DNA from: Methyloversatilis discipulorum
GTDB taxonomy: Bacteria > Pseudomonadota > Gammaproteobacteria > Burkholderiales > Rhodocyclaceae
Assembly: GCF_000527135.1 (NCBI RefSeq)
Contig: NZ_AZUP01000001.1
Span: forward strand, 2,790,001 to 2,854,000
Reading direction: 5' to 3'
DNA length: 64,000 bases
Numbering within the stretch: position 1 is the first letter of the stretch; each line of letters starts with the position of its first letter. The position numbers and the translations under genes were made by a program. Shown here in pieces: positions 18,362-27,473 of the stretch. The notes below the pieces were generated by a model that saw only the letters and a program-made list of their open reading frames with translations, ran no database searches and was not told the origin of the DNA.

Positions 18362-20995
18362 TTGCGCACGTCGACAACCGCATTCCAAAGCCTGTTCGGC
18401 CTGCTCCTCATACTGCTCGGCTGGGGTACGGATGCCGGGGCCGCCGACTACCGCATCACGCCGACGCCTGCCTGGGTAACACCGATATCGCCTGGAAATC
18501 GGGCGCAAGTTCCGGTCGGTCAGATCAGCAGCGGCGCCTATTTCCTGCTCGGCGACTTCCAGACACGCAGCGGCCCTGAAGGGCGGACGGAATTCCGCCA
18601 CTTCGCCACGCAGGCGCTCAACGACCAGGGCGTCGATACGATCGCCAACATCGAACTGCTGTTCGACCCGTCCTACCAGTCGCTGCAGGTGCACGCGCTG
18701 GCAGTCATCCGCAACGGTCAGCGGATAGACAAGCTGCGCCGGGCGACCATCCGCGTTCTGCAGCGCGAGAAGGAACTGGAGTACCGCATCTACGACGGGC
18801 GCAAGAGCGCACACATCTTCCTCGACGACATCCGGACCGGCGACATCGTCGAGTACGCCTACAGCGTGCATGGCTCGAATCCGGTGTTCGGCGCGCGCGA
18901 GTTCGGCAGCCAGTCGCTGCAGTGGGCGGTGCCGATCGAGCGCCTCCACGTCAGGCTGCTGCTGCCGATCGATCGCGACCCGCGCCTGACCGTCCGCAAC
19001 AGCGCAAGACAGCCGCTCGTCCGCACGACGGCCACCCATCGCGAATACGTGTGGGACGAGTCATCGCTGGCGCCGCTGGCGCTCGAGAACGATGCCCCGG
19101 GTTGGTTCGACCCCTACCCCGCACTCGAGTGGAGCGAGTTCGCCGACTGGAATGCCGTCGCGCGCTGGGCTGTCCCGCTTTACCGCCCGCCGGCGCAGCT
19201 CGGCCCCTCGCTGCGCGCCAAGGTGCTTTCCATCGAAATCGGTGCCCGCAGCCAGGCCGACAAGGTGCTCGCTGCACTCCGACTGGTGCAGGGCGACGTG
19301 CGCTACCTCGGCGTCGAGATCGGCAGCGGCTCCTTCGTGCCATCGCCGCCCGACCGCGTGTATGACCGACGCTTCGGCGACTGCAAGGACAAGACGCTGC
19401 TGCTGCTGAGCCTGTTGCACCACATGGGCATCGACGCCCAGGCGGCGCTGGTCAACACCGTGCTGACACGCGGGGTCAGCGACATGGCGCCGAATCCGGC
19501 GGCATTCAATCACGTGCTCGTGCATGTGAAGGTCGACGGGCGCAGCTACTGGCTGGACCCGACCCGCGCCCCGCAACCCGGCTCGCTCGACGCCGTGCAC
19601 CAGCCGGACTTCGGCCTTGCGTTGCTGGTCAGCGATACCTCGCGCGAACTTCTACCGATGCGCCGCGACCCGGCGGCGGCAATCAAGCGACGCATCGACG
19701 CACGTTTCGACGCGCGCGACGGCTTCGATCAGCCGGCCCGACTGACCATCACGACGACCAGCGAGGGCCGCGAAGCTGAAGAGGCGCGCAATCTGCTCGC
19801 CACGACCAGTCCGGACGCGCTGCAGAAGCAGTACCTGAACTATTACGCGCGCTACTACCCCGGCGTACTCGTGACCCAGGCCATGGCGGTCAGCGACGAC
19901 ACCGAGCACAACCGCATCACGGTGACCGAGTACTACGCCATTCCCGATTTCTGGCCGCTGGACGAAGGCGGCAGTCGCCGCGAAGCCACTTTCTATTCGC
20001 CCGAAATGATGGATGTACTGCGGCTGCCTTCATCGACCGTGCGCCATTCGCCGGTGGCCCTGGCGTCGCCGCTGGACGTCACGCTGGTCACCGAAGCCCT
20101 GCTGCCGGAATCGTGGCCGATCACGCCCGAAACGACACGGATCGAGGATGCCCACTTCACGCTCGAACGCCATGTAGCGGGTAGCGACCGGCAACTGCTG
20201 CTGACCGATCATTTCCGGTCGCACGCCGATCACGTGAAGACGGACGCCATCCCGGCCTATGTCGCCAATCTGGAACGCGCGCGCAATACGCTGGGCTACC
20301 GCCTGTTTCACCACCTGAATCCGCCTTCTGCCTCACTTGCCGAGCGCTTCAACTGGATGATCGCGCTGCTGGCAGCGATGGTCACCGGTGCGCTGGCCTG
20401 GCTGGCAGTGCGTCTGTACCGCTACGACCCGCCACCTTCAGACTTCACGCCCATCCCGGCACTGACCGGCATCCGCGGATGGCTGCTGCTGCCAGCACTC
20501 AGCCTCCTCCTGCTGCCATTCCGGCTGCTTCTCGACTTCCTGCCGGGCATCGATGCGTACTCGGTTTTCACGTGGGCCCATCTGACGCATCCCGGCGGCG
20601 CCAACTACGATCCGATGTGGGCGCCCACACTGCTTTTCGAACTGGTGGCCACCCTGAGCCTCGGCACGCTGGCCCTGCTGACGCTGGTGCTCTTCATCAA
20701 GCGCCGCAGCAGCACACCCCGCTTCTTCATCGCGCTTGTAGTGGGCCTCGTGATATTGCAATTGATCGACCAAGCGCTCGTGATGGCGCTCCCACTGACA
20801 GAGGAAGCCGCCGAAACGGCACGCAATCCGGCCGAATTGATCCAGGCAGTGCTGTCCCTGGCGATCTGGGGCACTTATTTCGTGCGTTCGCGGCGCGTCA
20901 AGTCGACATTCACCCGCACCTGGCGCGCGCGTCCGCCGGAAGCGGAACCTTCCTCGCCACCTCCCGACATCGCGCAAGGGCAGCCTGCCGGTTGA
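18362..20995 (+). CDS. DUF3857/transglutaminase-like protein with C-terminal DUF2569-like membrane domain
   Basis: 877 residues from a TTG start that follows GGAG by 5 nt; a longer frame from 18305 lacks a ribosome site. A signal-like segment (LFGLLLILLGWGTDAGAADY) leads into a DUF3857 region (about 50-220) and a transglutaminase-like domain (about 285-405) with a plausible Cys341 (RRFGDCKDKT), His384 (FNHVLVHV) and Asp399 (YWLDPTR) triad. The last 210 residues hold at least four membrane segments, resembling DUF2569. The catalytic part would face the periplasm. Substrate unknown; many relatives accompany envelope or polysaccharide functions. Confidence 0.82.
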   Translation: MRTSTTAFQSLFGLLLILLGWGTDAGAADYRITPTPAWVTPISPGNRAQVPVGQISSGAYFLLGDFQTRSGPEGRTEFRHFATQALNDQGVDTIANIELLFDPSYQSLQVHALAVIRNGQRIDKLRRATIRVLQREKELEYRIYDGRKSAHIFLDDIRTGDIVEYAYSVHGSNPVFGAREFGSQSLQWAVPIERLHVRLLLPIDRDPRLTVRNSARQPLVRTTATHREYVWDESSLAPLALENDAPGWFDPYPALEWSEFADWNAVARWAVPLYRPPAQLGPSLRAKVLSIEIGARSQADKVLAALRLVQGDVRYLGVEIGSGSFVPSPPDRVYDRRFGDCKDKTLLLLSLLHHMGIDAQAALVNTVLTRGVSDMAPNPAAFNHVLVHVKVDGRSYWLDPTRAPQPGSLDAVHQPDFGLALLVSDTSRELLPMRRDPAAAIKRRIDARFDARDGFDQPARLTITTTSEGREAEEARNLLATTSPDALQKQYLNYYARYYPGVLVTQAMAVSDDTEHNRITVTEYYAIPDFWPLDEGGSRREATFYSPEMMDVLRLPSSTVRHSPVALASPLDVTLVTEALLPESWPITPETTRIEDAHFTLERHVAGSDRQLLLTDHFRSHADHVKTDAIPAYVANLERARNTLGYRLFHHLNPPSASLAERFNWMIALLAAMVTGALAWLAVRLYRYDPPPSDFTPIPALTGIRGWLLLPALSLLLLPFRLLLDFLPGIDAYSVFTWAHLTHPGGANYDPMWAPTLLFELVATLSLGTLALLTLVLFIKRRSSTPRFFIALVVGLVILQLIDQALVMALPLTEEAAETARNPAELIQAVLSLAIWGTYFVRSRRVKSTFTRTWRARPPEAEPSSPPPDIAQGQPAG

Positions 20996-21005
20996 GGCCC
21001 TGCGC

Positions 21006-22085
21006 TCACTCCACCGGATGCCTGCCGACGAAGGCATCCACCGAGTTCTCGGCGATGCGGGTCCACAGGTGCTGCTCCGAGCGGAAGCGATTCCACGGTT
21101 CAAACACCTTGCGGAAGTTCGGATTGGCGGCGGCGGTTTCGCGGTACAGCGCGAACGCCTCCTTCTGCAGCGCGAGCAGGATGTCGCGCGAGAACATGCG
21201 CAGCTGGGCGCCGCCCTCGATCAGCTTCTTCATCGCCGCCGGATTGCGCGCGTCGTAGCGCGCCTGCATGCCGATGTGGGCCGCCGCGCAAGCGGATTCG
21301 AGGATCTGCCGGTACTCGGCCGGCAAGGCGTCATACGCCTGCCGATTGACGTAGATGGTCAGCTGCGGGCCGGCTTCGGCCCAGCCCGGGTAGTAGTAAT
21401 AGGGCGCGACCTTGTAGAAGCCGAGCTTCAGATCGTCGTACGGCCCGACCCACTCGGCGGCGTCGATCGCCCCCTTTTCCAGCGCCGGATAGACGTCGGC
21501 GCCCGGAATCTGCTGCGGCACCACGCCCAGCCGTGACACCACCTGACCGGCGTAGCCGCCGATGCGCATCTTCAGGCCCTTGAGGTCGGCCACGCTGCGG
21601 ATTTCGCGGCGGAACCAGCCGCCCATCTGGGCACCGGTGTTGCCGCAGGGGAAATTGACGACGTTGTAGCCGGCGAACAGCTCGCGCATCAGTGCCATGC
21701 CGCCGCCATCGACCAGCCAGGCCGCCTGCTGCCGGCTGTTCAGGCCGAAGGGCATGGCGCAGTCGAAGGCGAAGGTCGGGTCCTTGCCGATGTAGTAGTA
21801 GGACGCCGAGTGGCCGCACTCCACCGTGCCCTCGCGCACCGCGTCGAGCACACCGAAGGGCGGCACCAGTTCGTTGGCGGCGAACACCTGGATCTGGAAG
21901 CGGCCGCCGGTGGCGGCGCTGACCTGCTGCGCCACCTGCTCGGCGGCGGCATACAGCGCGTCCAGCGCCTTCGGGAAGCTGGACGCCAGCCGCCAGCGGA
22001 TGGCCGGCTGGGCGCCGACGACCGTCGGTGCGCCGGCAAGCGCGGCGAGTGGCGCCGCTTTCAGGAAGCTGCGCCGGTCGGTCAC
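21006..22085 (-). CDS. TRAP transporter solute-binding protein (DctP/TakP-like), Tat-exported
   Basis: 359 residues. The N-terminus carries a twin-arginine signal (DRRSFLKAAPLAALAG), then a DctP-type periplasmic binding fold (WRLASSFPKALDAL ... MPFGLNSRQQAAWL ... LKGLKMRIGGYAGQV). The GPYDDLKLGFYKVAPYYYYP segment resembles TakP-type 2-oxoacid binders. It uses a GTG start one base after the pmbA stop. No DctQ/DctM membrane subunits are in the window, so it is an orphan here and must use a transporter elsewhere or sense its ligand. Confidence 0.85.
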   Translation of the reverse strand: MTDRRSFLKAAPLAALAGAPTVVGAQPAIRWRLASSFPKALDALYAAAEQVAQQVSAATGGRFQIQVFAANELVPPFGVLDAVREGTVECGHSASYYYIGKDPTFAFDCAMPFGLNSRQQAAWLVDGGGMALMRELFAGYNVVNFPCGNTGAQMGGWFRREIRSVADLKGLKMRIGGYAGQVVSRLGVVPQQIPGADVYPALEKGAIDAAEWVGPYDDLKLGFYKVAPYYYYPGWAEAGPQLTIYVNRQAYDALPAEYRQILESACAAAHIGMQARYDARNPAAMKKLIEGGAQLRMFSRDILLALQKEAFALYRETAAANPNFRKVFEPWNRFRSEQHLWTRIAENSVDAFVGRHPVE

Positions 22086-23426
22086 TCAGGCACCTGCGAT
22101 GCGCATGCGGTCGATCAACACCGAGCCGCTCTGTTTCGAGCCACGCACCAGCGCGTCGGCGCCGACATCCTGTATGCCCATGAACATGTCGCGCAGATTG
22201 CCGGCGATGGTGATTTCCTGCACCGGGTAGGCGATTTCGCCGTTCTCGATCCAGTAGCCGGCGGCGCCGCGCGAATAGTCGCCGGTCACGTAATTGACGC
22301 CGTGGCCCAGCAGTTCGGTCACCAGCAGGCCGCGCTTGATGCCGCGGATCAGCTCCTGCAGGCTCTTCTTGCCGGACTGCAGGATGAGGTTGTGCGAGCC
22401 GCCGGCGTTGCCGGTGGTTTCCATGCCCAGCTTGCGCGCCGAGTAGGTGCTGAGGAAATAGCCGTTCAGCACGCCGCCCTGTACCACTTCGCGGTCACGC
22501 GTGGCGACACCGTCGTCGTCGAACATGCCGGAGCCCATCGCGCCCGGCAGGTGCGGCCGTTCGGAAATATTGATGTGCTTCGGGAAGATCTGCTTGCCCA
22601 GACTGTCGAGCAGGAAGGAGGACTTGCGGTAGAGCGCGCCGCCGCTGGTCGCCTGCACGAAATGGCCGAGCAGGCCGATGGCTAGCGGCGCTTCGAACAG
22701 CACCGGCACGCGGGTCGTCTTGACGCGCCGTGCGCCGAGCCTCGACAGCGCGCGGCGCGCGGCGTAGTCGCCGATCGCCTCCGGTGCCGGCAGGTCGTGC
22801 GCGTTGCGGCGGCTGGCGTACCAGTCTTCGCGCTGCATGCCATCGCCTTCGCCGGCGATGACCGAGCAGCTGATGTACTGCCGCGTGCTGGCGTAGCCGG
22901 CCATGAAGCCCAGGCTGTTGGCGGAAATGAATTGCGACTGCTGGGCCGACACCGAAGCGCCTTCCGAATTGCGGACGTCCGGCGACAGGCCGAAGGCCGC
23001 GTCCTCACAGCGGCGGGCGAGGTCGATCGCCTGTTCGACCGGCAGTTCCCACGGGTGGAACAGGTCGAGGTCGCGGAACTCGGTGGCCAGCAGCGACTTG
23101 TCCGGCAGGCCAGCCGCGTCGTCCTCGGCGGTAAAGCGGGCGATCGACAGTGCGGCATCGACGGTGGCGCGCATCGCGTCCAGCGAAAAATCGCTCGAAC
23201 TGGCGTAGCCGCGGCGCTGGCCGACATAGACGGTGACACCTATGCCCTTGTCGCGGTTGTACTCGATGGTTTCGACCTCGCCGCGGCGCACGGTGACCGA
23301 CTGGCCGAAGCCTTCGGACACATCGACTTCGGCGGCGGTCGCGCCGCCGGCGCGGGCATGATCGAGAAGCTGTTGCGCGATATCGCGCATGCTGGCGTCG
23401 GTATAGCTGAAACCCTGTCGGGACAT
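22086..23426 (-). CDS. pmbA: Metalloprotease PmbA (TldE)
   Basis: 446 residues. The protein shows the PmbA pattern: an N-terminal domain with RRGEVETIEYNRDKGIGVTVY and RRGYASSSDFS, and a C-terminal domain with TGDYSRGAAGYWIENGEI. With TldD it forms a heterodimeric peptidase; the catalytic zinc motif resides in TldD, as expected here. The gene diverges from darP, a conserved arrangement. Confidence 0.95.
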   Translation of the reverse strand: MSRQGFSYTDASMRDIAQQLLDHARAGGATAAEVDVSEGFGQSVTVRRGEVETIEYNRDKGIGVTVYVGQRRGYASSSDFSLDAMRATVDAALSIARFTAEDDAAGLPDKSLLATEFRDLDLFHPWELPVEQAIDLARRCEDAAFGLSPDVRNSEGASVSAQQSQFISANSLGFMAGYASTRQYISCSVIAGEGDGMQREDWYASRRNAHDLPAPEAIGDYAARRALSRLGARRVKTTRVPVLFEAPLAIGLLGHFVQATSGGALYRKSSFLLDSLGKQIFPKHINISERPHLPGAMGSGMFDDDGVATRDREVVQGGVLNGYFLSTYSARKLGMETTGNAGGSHNLILQSGKKSLQELIRGIKRGLLVTELLGHGVNYVTGDYSRGAAGYWIENGEIAYPVQEITIAGNLRDMFMGIQDVGADALVRGSKQSGSVLIDRMRIAGA

Positions 23427-23498
23427 GGCGGATTCGTGGTCGGGCAAAGGCTGCAATAATAGCCGCTTGCCACGCTCTGCCCCGTCCTCTGTATCCCA

Positions 23499-24077
23499 AT
23501 GCGCCCCAAATCGATATCCACCACCGAAAACCCCGACGATCAGGATCTGCCGGACCGTCCGAGCAAGAGCCAGAGGAAGCGCGACGCCCATGTGCTGCAG
23601 GACATCGGTACGCAGCTGGTCGCGCTGTCGGCCGAACAGATCAAGCGCATCGACATGCCGGAGAACCTGCGCATCGCCATCACCGAGGCGCAGCGCACGC
23701 GCAGCCATGAAGGCCTGCGCCGGCAGATGCAATACGTCGGCAAGGTGATGCGCGGCATCGACACCGCGCCGCTGACCGAAGCGCTGGACGCCATCCACGG
23801 CCGCTCCGCCCGCGCCGTCGCGCGCGAACAGATGCTGGAACGCATGCGCGAACGGCTGATCGCCGACGAACAGGTGCTGGGCGACATCGCCGCCCAGTGG
23901 CCGGGGGCCGACCTGACCCATCTGCGCACGCTGCGTCGCAACGTGCTGCGCGAACGCGAACTGAACAAGCCGCCGCGCGCCTTCCGCGAAATCTTCCGCG
24001 TGCTGCGTCAGCTCGACAACGCGCAGAGCGGCGAAGAGGACATCGAACCCGAACAGGACGAAAACGACGATGAGTGA
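23499..24077 (+). CDS. darP: Ribosome biogenesis factor DarP (YjgA, DUF615)
   Basis: 192 residues, strongly charged and helical, with the family features RPSKSQRKRDAHVLQDIG, LVALSAEQIKRIDMPENL and RQMQYVGKVMRGID. YjgA/DarP binds the large ribosomal subunit late in assembly. Its last 8 bases overlap the mog start, so the two are translated from one message. Confidence 0.93.
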   Translation: MRPKSISTTENPDDQDLPDRPSKSQRKRDAHVLQDIGTQLVALSAEQIKRIDMPENLRIAITEAQRTRSHEGLRRQMQYVGKVMRGIDTAPLTEALDAIHGRSARAVAREQMLERMRERLIADEQVLGDIAAQWPGADLTHLRTLRRNVLRERELNKPPRAFREIFRVLRQLDNAQSGEEDIEPEQDENDDE

Positions 24078-24669
24078 CACACAGGATCTGCTGACGGTCG
24101 GCCTGGTTTCCGTTTCCGACCGCGCATCGAGCGGCGTCTACCAGGACCAGGGCATCCCGGCACTGAAGGAGTGGCTGTCGGCCGCGCTGAAGAACCCGGT
24201 CATGTTCGAAACGCGGCTGATCCCGGACGAACAGCCGCAGATCGAGGCGACACTGATCGAACTGTGCGACAGCGCCGGCTGCGATCTGGTGCTGACCACC
24301 GGCGGCACCGGCCCCGCGCCGCGCGACGTGACGCCGGACGCCACCGTCGCCGTGGCAGACCGCGTGATGCCCGGTTTCGGCGAGCAGATGCGGCAAATCA
24401 GCCTGCGCTTCGTGCCGACCGCCATCCTGTCGCGGCAAACTGGCGTGATCCGCGGCAGGACGCTCATCCTCAATCTGCCGGGCCAGCCGAAGTCGATCAA
24501 GGAAACGCTGGAAGGCGTCAAGGACGCCGACGGCAACCCGCTCGTAGCCGGCATCTTCGCCGCCGTGCCCTACTGCATCGACCTGATAGGCGGGCCTTAC
24601 ATCGAGACCGACGACAGCGTGGTCAAGGCCTTCCGTCCGAAATCAGCGATCCGCCCGACGAAAGCCTGA
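24070..24669 (+). CDS. mog: Molybdopterin adenylyltransferase
   Basis: 199 residues, with the MogA signatures VGLVSVSDRASSGVYQDQG, LTTGGTGPAPRDVTPDAT and LPGQPKSIKE. The enzyme adenylates molybdopterin before molybdenum insertion. It overlaps darP by 8 bp. Together with the E1-like gene at 3.6 kb it shows that the strain makes molybdenum cofactor. Confidence 0.94.
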   Translation: MSDTQDLLTVGLVSVSDRASSGVYQDQGIPALKEWLSAALKNPVMFETRLIPDEQPQIEATLIELCDSAGCDLVLTTGGTGPAPRDVTPDATVAVADRVMPGFGEQMRQISLRFVPTAILSRQTGVIRGRTLILNLPGQPKSIKETLEGVKDADGNPLVAGIFAAVPYCIDLIGGPYIETDDSVVKAFRPKSAIRPTKA

Positions 24670-24725
24670 ATCGGCCGAGACCCGTCGCATGCTCCTGCGC
24701 TGAAGGCAGCGACCCGCACGCGCCA

Positions 24726-24812
24726 AATCGCGACCAAAGGTCGCTCCCACAAAAATGCGCTCCCGATCGGCGGGCGGACCTGACATTTGTGGGAGCGAGC
24801 TTGCTCGCGATT
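24726..24812. repeat. REPIN-like pair of inverted REP sequences
   Basis: Between the convergent mog and glycosidase genes lie two REP-type units in inverted orientation. The left (24726-24753) has the hairpin GCGACC-AAA-GGTCGC followed by TCCCACAAA; the right (24786-24812) begins TTTGTGGGAGC with the hairpin GCGAGC-TT-GCTCGC. Both share the GTGGGAGCG core and are separated by 32 bp. From memory, such units are mobilised by RAYT transposases encoded elsewhere in the genome. Confidence 0.85.
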
Positions 24813-24889
24813 CCACTGTATCGAGGCTCGCGGCCGTCATGCGCTGCACGGCAGCCAGAAGGCGCGTGCAGGAACGCGCGCAGCGCCGA

Positions 24890-26101
24890 TCACCGAACCA
24901 GAAACGGCAGATTGGCCGTCGCCACCTTGCCGGTCCGGTCCGTCACCGTGATGAACAGCCGGTAGGCGCCGGGCACGGCCGGCGCGATGAAGCGCACGCT
25001 GCGCGCGTCGGCGTGCAGCACGCGCACCGGGACGTGGGGCGGCACGACCTCTTCGTCACCGCCGAGGCGCAGATCGGTGGCTTCGGCCCACACCGTCCAT
25101 TCGGTCTTCAACGCCGAACCATCGGACGACTGCGCATCGACGCCCGCCGACACCTCGCCCCCGGTCGGAAACTCGTCGGCTGCAATACCGATGCCGAGAA
25201 TACGTGGCGCAAGCACTTGCGGCGGGCGGCCCCACGCGTCCGCCAGCGCATCGGTCATTGCGGTCGGCCTGCCGACGTCGAGCAGGCTGTGCCAGGTCGC
25301 GGTCTGTTCCTGTTTCTCGCCCCACAGGAAGGGAAAGGCAGCGACGATCTGCGGCTGACGAGAGACGAAAGCCAGCGCATCGCGATAGAAGTCGGCCTTC
25401 TGCGTGCTGGTGAGCTCCACCGGCGCGCCCCAGGGTTTGCGCCCGGCCTGCCACTGACCGAGCGGACCCAGCTCGGTCACCAGCACCGGCTTCGTGATGC
25501 CCAGCCGCTGCAGGCGGGCCGGCAGTTCGAAGATGGAACCGCCATACAGATTCAAGCCCAACATATCGACATCGGGACAGCAGCCGGCAAGCGGCGCCAG
25601 CCATGCGTCGCTGTTGTCGGCAACCACCATGACGGTCGGGTGTTTCGCGTCGAGCGCCTTCACCAGCGCGGCGACGCGGTTCACTTCGTTCCATAGCGGT
25701 CGCGGATCGCCGACGCCGGTCTCGATCTCGTTGCCGATCCCCCAGGCGAGCAGCGCCGGGTGCTCACGGTAGCGCCGCACGAAATCCGCGATCCGCGCGT
25801 CCTGGGCGGCGACGAGCCGAGCGTCGCGGTAGTTGAATCCGTGCCGCGGATGGCCGAGCCACAGCCCCATCACCACCTTCATGCCCATCGTCTGCGCCGC
25901 ATCCAGCACCCAGGCGTCGCTCTCGCGATAGACGCGCACCACGCGCGCGCCGGCATCGGCCAGCTTCTGCAGCGCGGCGCGGTCGCCTTCGAAAGCGGCA
26001 CCCTGCCAGGCCGGATCGGCGGCGCGACCCGGCAGCGGCAGGCACAGCAGTGCGATCAGCGCGAGCAGGGACAGCGCCCGGGAGAATTCACGGAATGCCA
26101 T
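24890..26101 (-). CDS. Secreted TIM-barrel glycoside hydrolase (GH2/GH5-like)
   Basis: 403 residues. A signal peptide (ALSLLALIALLCLPLPGRAA) is followed by a TIM-barrel glycosidase: the acid/base Asn-Glu pair in LLAWGIGNEIE (Glu125) and the nucleophile in KPVLVTELGPLG (Glu210) are spaced as in clan GH-A. A C-terminal beta-rich domain (AGVDAQSSDG ... YRLFITVTDRTGK) may bind carbohydrate. No polysaccharide locus is adjacent and the substrate is unknown. An ATG four codons upstream, inside a TATATATATG run, is an alternative start. Confidence 0.78.
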   Translation of the reverse strand: MAFREFSRALSLLALIALLCLPLPGRAADPAWQGAAFEGDRAALQKLADAGARVVRVYRESDAWVLDAAQTMGMKVVMGLWLGHPRHGFNYRDARLVAAQDARIADFVRRYREHPALLAWGIGNEIETGVGDPRPLWNEVNRVAALVKALDAKHPTVMVVADNSDAWLAPLAGCCPDVDMLGLNLYGGSIFELPARLQRLGITKPVLVTELGPLGQWQAGRKPWGAPVELTSTQKADFYRDALAFVSRQPQIVAAFPFLWGEKQEQTATWHSLLDVGRPTAMTDALADAWGRPPQVLAPRILGIGIAADEFPTGGEVSAGVDAQSSDGSALKTEWTVWAEATDLRLGGDEEVVPPHVPVRVLHADARSVRFIAPAVPGAYRLFITVTDRTGKVATANLPFLVR

Positions 26102-26178
26102 ATATATATGCACGACGCCGCCAACCGGCGGCCACGAAGCTGAGAGGCGCTACGCCGTCCCGTGTTCCCGCCCTGCCC

Positions 26179-26928
26179 TCAGGCGGGCTGAGTCAGCGTC
26201 ATCAGAATGTCCGCATACCAGGCGCAGTTCAGGCCCAGCGCCTCGTCCATCTTGAGATCGCGCGTGCCGACATCGAGCCGTGCCGAGTGCACGCCAAGCA
26301 GCATCCACGGCAGGTCGCCGAGCGTGGCGGGATCGTCGGGCACGCGCATCACCACTGGGGCGCCGCTGATGCCGCGGTGGGTGCGGGCGTCGGTCAGGAA
26401 ATAGCCTTCGCCCTGGAAACGCAGACCGAAGGACGAGGCGATGCCGGCCTGACGCACCACCGGCATGTGGTGCAACGTGTCGTGGAAGCCGAGCGGGAAA
26501 CCGACCACCAGCAGCGAACTGCCGACTTCGATGCGATCGAGGTCGGCCGACAGGTGGGCCGGCGTGAAGGCGCGCCAGACTGCCGTCGGCGGCAGCGCGG
26601 CGCGGTCCAGTTCGATCAGTGCGACGTCGATGGCGCCGGCGCGGTCGGCGCCCTGGCGCCACAGGCTCTTGCCGTTGCGATAGAGCGGGATCGAGAAGCC
26701 GGTCGAGCGCGCCATGTTGGCGGCGTCGATGTGCAGTTCGATCTCGATGCGGTCGGGAAAGTGACGACTCGGCTGATCGACCAGCACGTGGCGACTGGTC
26801 ACCAGGTAGAGCCGCCCGTCGCGTTCGAAGAAGAAGCCGCTGGCGTTGGTGAGCGCGCGTGCGCCATCGAAAGTGCAGATGCGCGCAGCGGCGAGAAGAA
26901 TGGGTTCTATCATCAGATTCGGCGGCAT
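26179..26928 (-). CDS. Trypsin-like serine peptidase
   Basis: 249 residues with a chymotrypsin-fold triad: His47 (LVTSRHVLV), Asp101 (AIDVALIELD) and Ser188 (HRGISGAPVV). No signal peptide or PDZ domain is visible, so it is a short, apparently cytoplasmic S1-type protein rather than DegP. The start at 26928 is supported only by a distant GAGGG; Met at residue 6 is possible. Substrate unknown. Confidence 0.72.
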   Translation of the reverse strand: MPPNLMIEPILLAAARICTFDGARALTNASGFFFERDGRLYLVTSRHVLVDQPSRHFPDRIEIELHIDAANMARSTGFSIPLYRNGKSLWRQGADRAGAIDVALIELDRAALPPTAVWRAFTPAHLSADLDRIEVGSSLLVVGFPLGFHDTLHHMPVVRQAGIASSFGLRFQGEGYFLTDARTHRGISGAPVVMRVPDDPATLGDLPWMLLGVHSARLDVGTRDLKMDEALGLNCAWYADILMTLTQPA

Positions 26929-27197
26929 GAAACGGCCCTCATTGTGAACGTCTTCGGCAGATATCCCGGCAGAAAGCCCGCAATCGGTGCATAGTGTCGG
27001 CCGGCGCCGCACGGTTTCATCGACTCCGGCCGCGTCGTCACTGCAGTTTTCCGGTTTCCTTCTCGCACAGACCTCGTCGTCGGCGACCCGAATCCCGTCG
27101 CATCCCAAAGCGATCCCGCAGTCAGCCCCCTGACGCTCCACGGCCCGCGCGCCTGCGGCCCGGCGTCCACTTTTCACGCCCACCCGGGAGAGCCGCA

Positions 27198-27458
27198 ATG
27201 GCCAAGGAAGAACTGATCGACATGAACGGCGTAGTGACGGAAGTCCTGCCCGATTCGCGCTACCGCGTCACGCTGGAGAACGGCCACATGGTGGTCGCCT
27301 ACACCTGCGGCAAGATGCGCAAGCACCACATCCGCATCATCGCCGGCGACAAGGTGTCGCTGGAAATGTCGCCCTACGACTTCAGCAAGGGACGCATCAC
27401 TTTCCGTCACATCGAAGGCCGTGGCGCCACGTCCGCACCGGCACGCCGCACGCATTGA
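27198..27458 (+). CDS. infA: Translation initiation factor IF-1 (longer paralog)
   Basis: 86 residues with an S1/OB fold: [20 protein letters not shown], then [20 protein letters not shown] and the ending [24 protein letters not shown]-1 is usually 72 residues; a C-terminal tail ([16 protein letters not shown]) extends it. Betaproteobacteria often carry two infA genes, and this lies outside the ribosomal-protein cluster, so it is probably the accessory copy. It uses GGGAGA before the ATG. Confidence 0.93.
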   Translation: MAKEELIDMNGVVTEVLPDSRYRVTLENGHMVVAYTCGKMRKHHIRIIAGDKVSLEMSPYDFSKGRITFRHIEGRGATSAPARRTH

Positions 27459-27473
27459 GCCCCTGCTGCGCGG

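Noticed and set aside
17063..19039. 658-codon open frame antisense to metK and the following gene
   Set aside because: High-GC antisense shadow: composition follows the opposite-strand codon bias, no ribosome site, no recognisable domain, while both sense genes are well supported.
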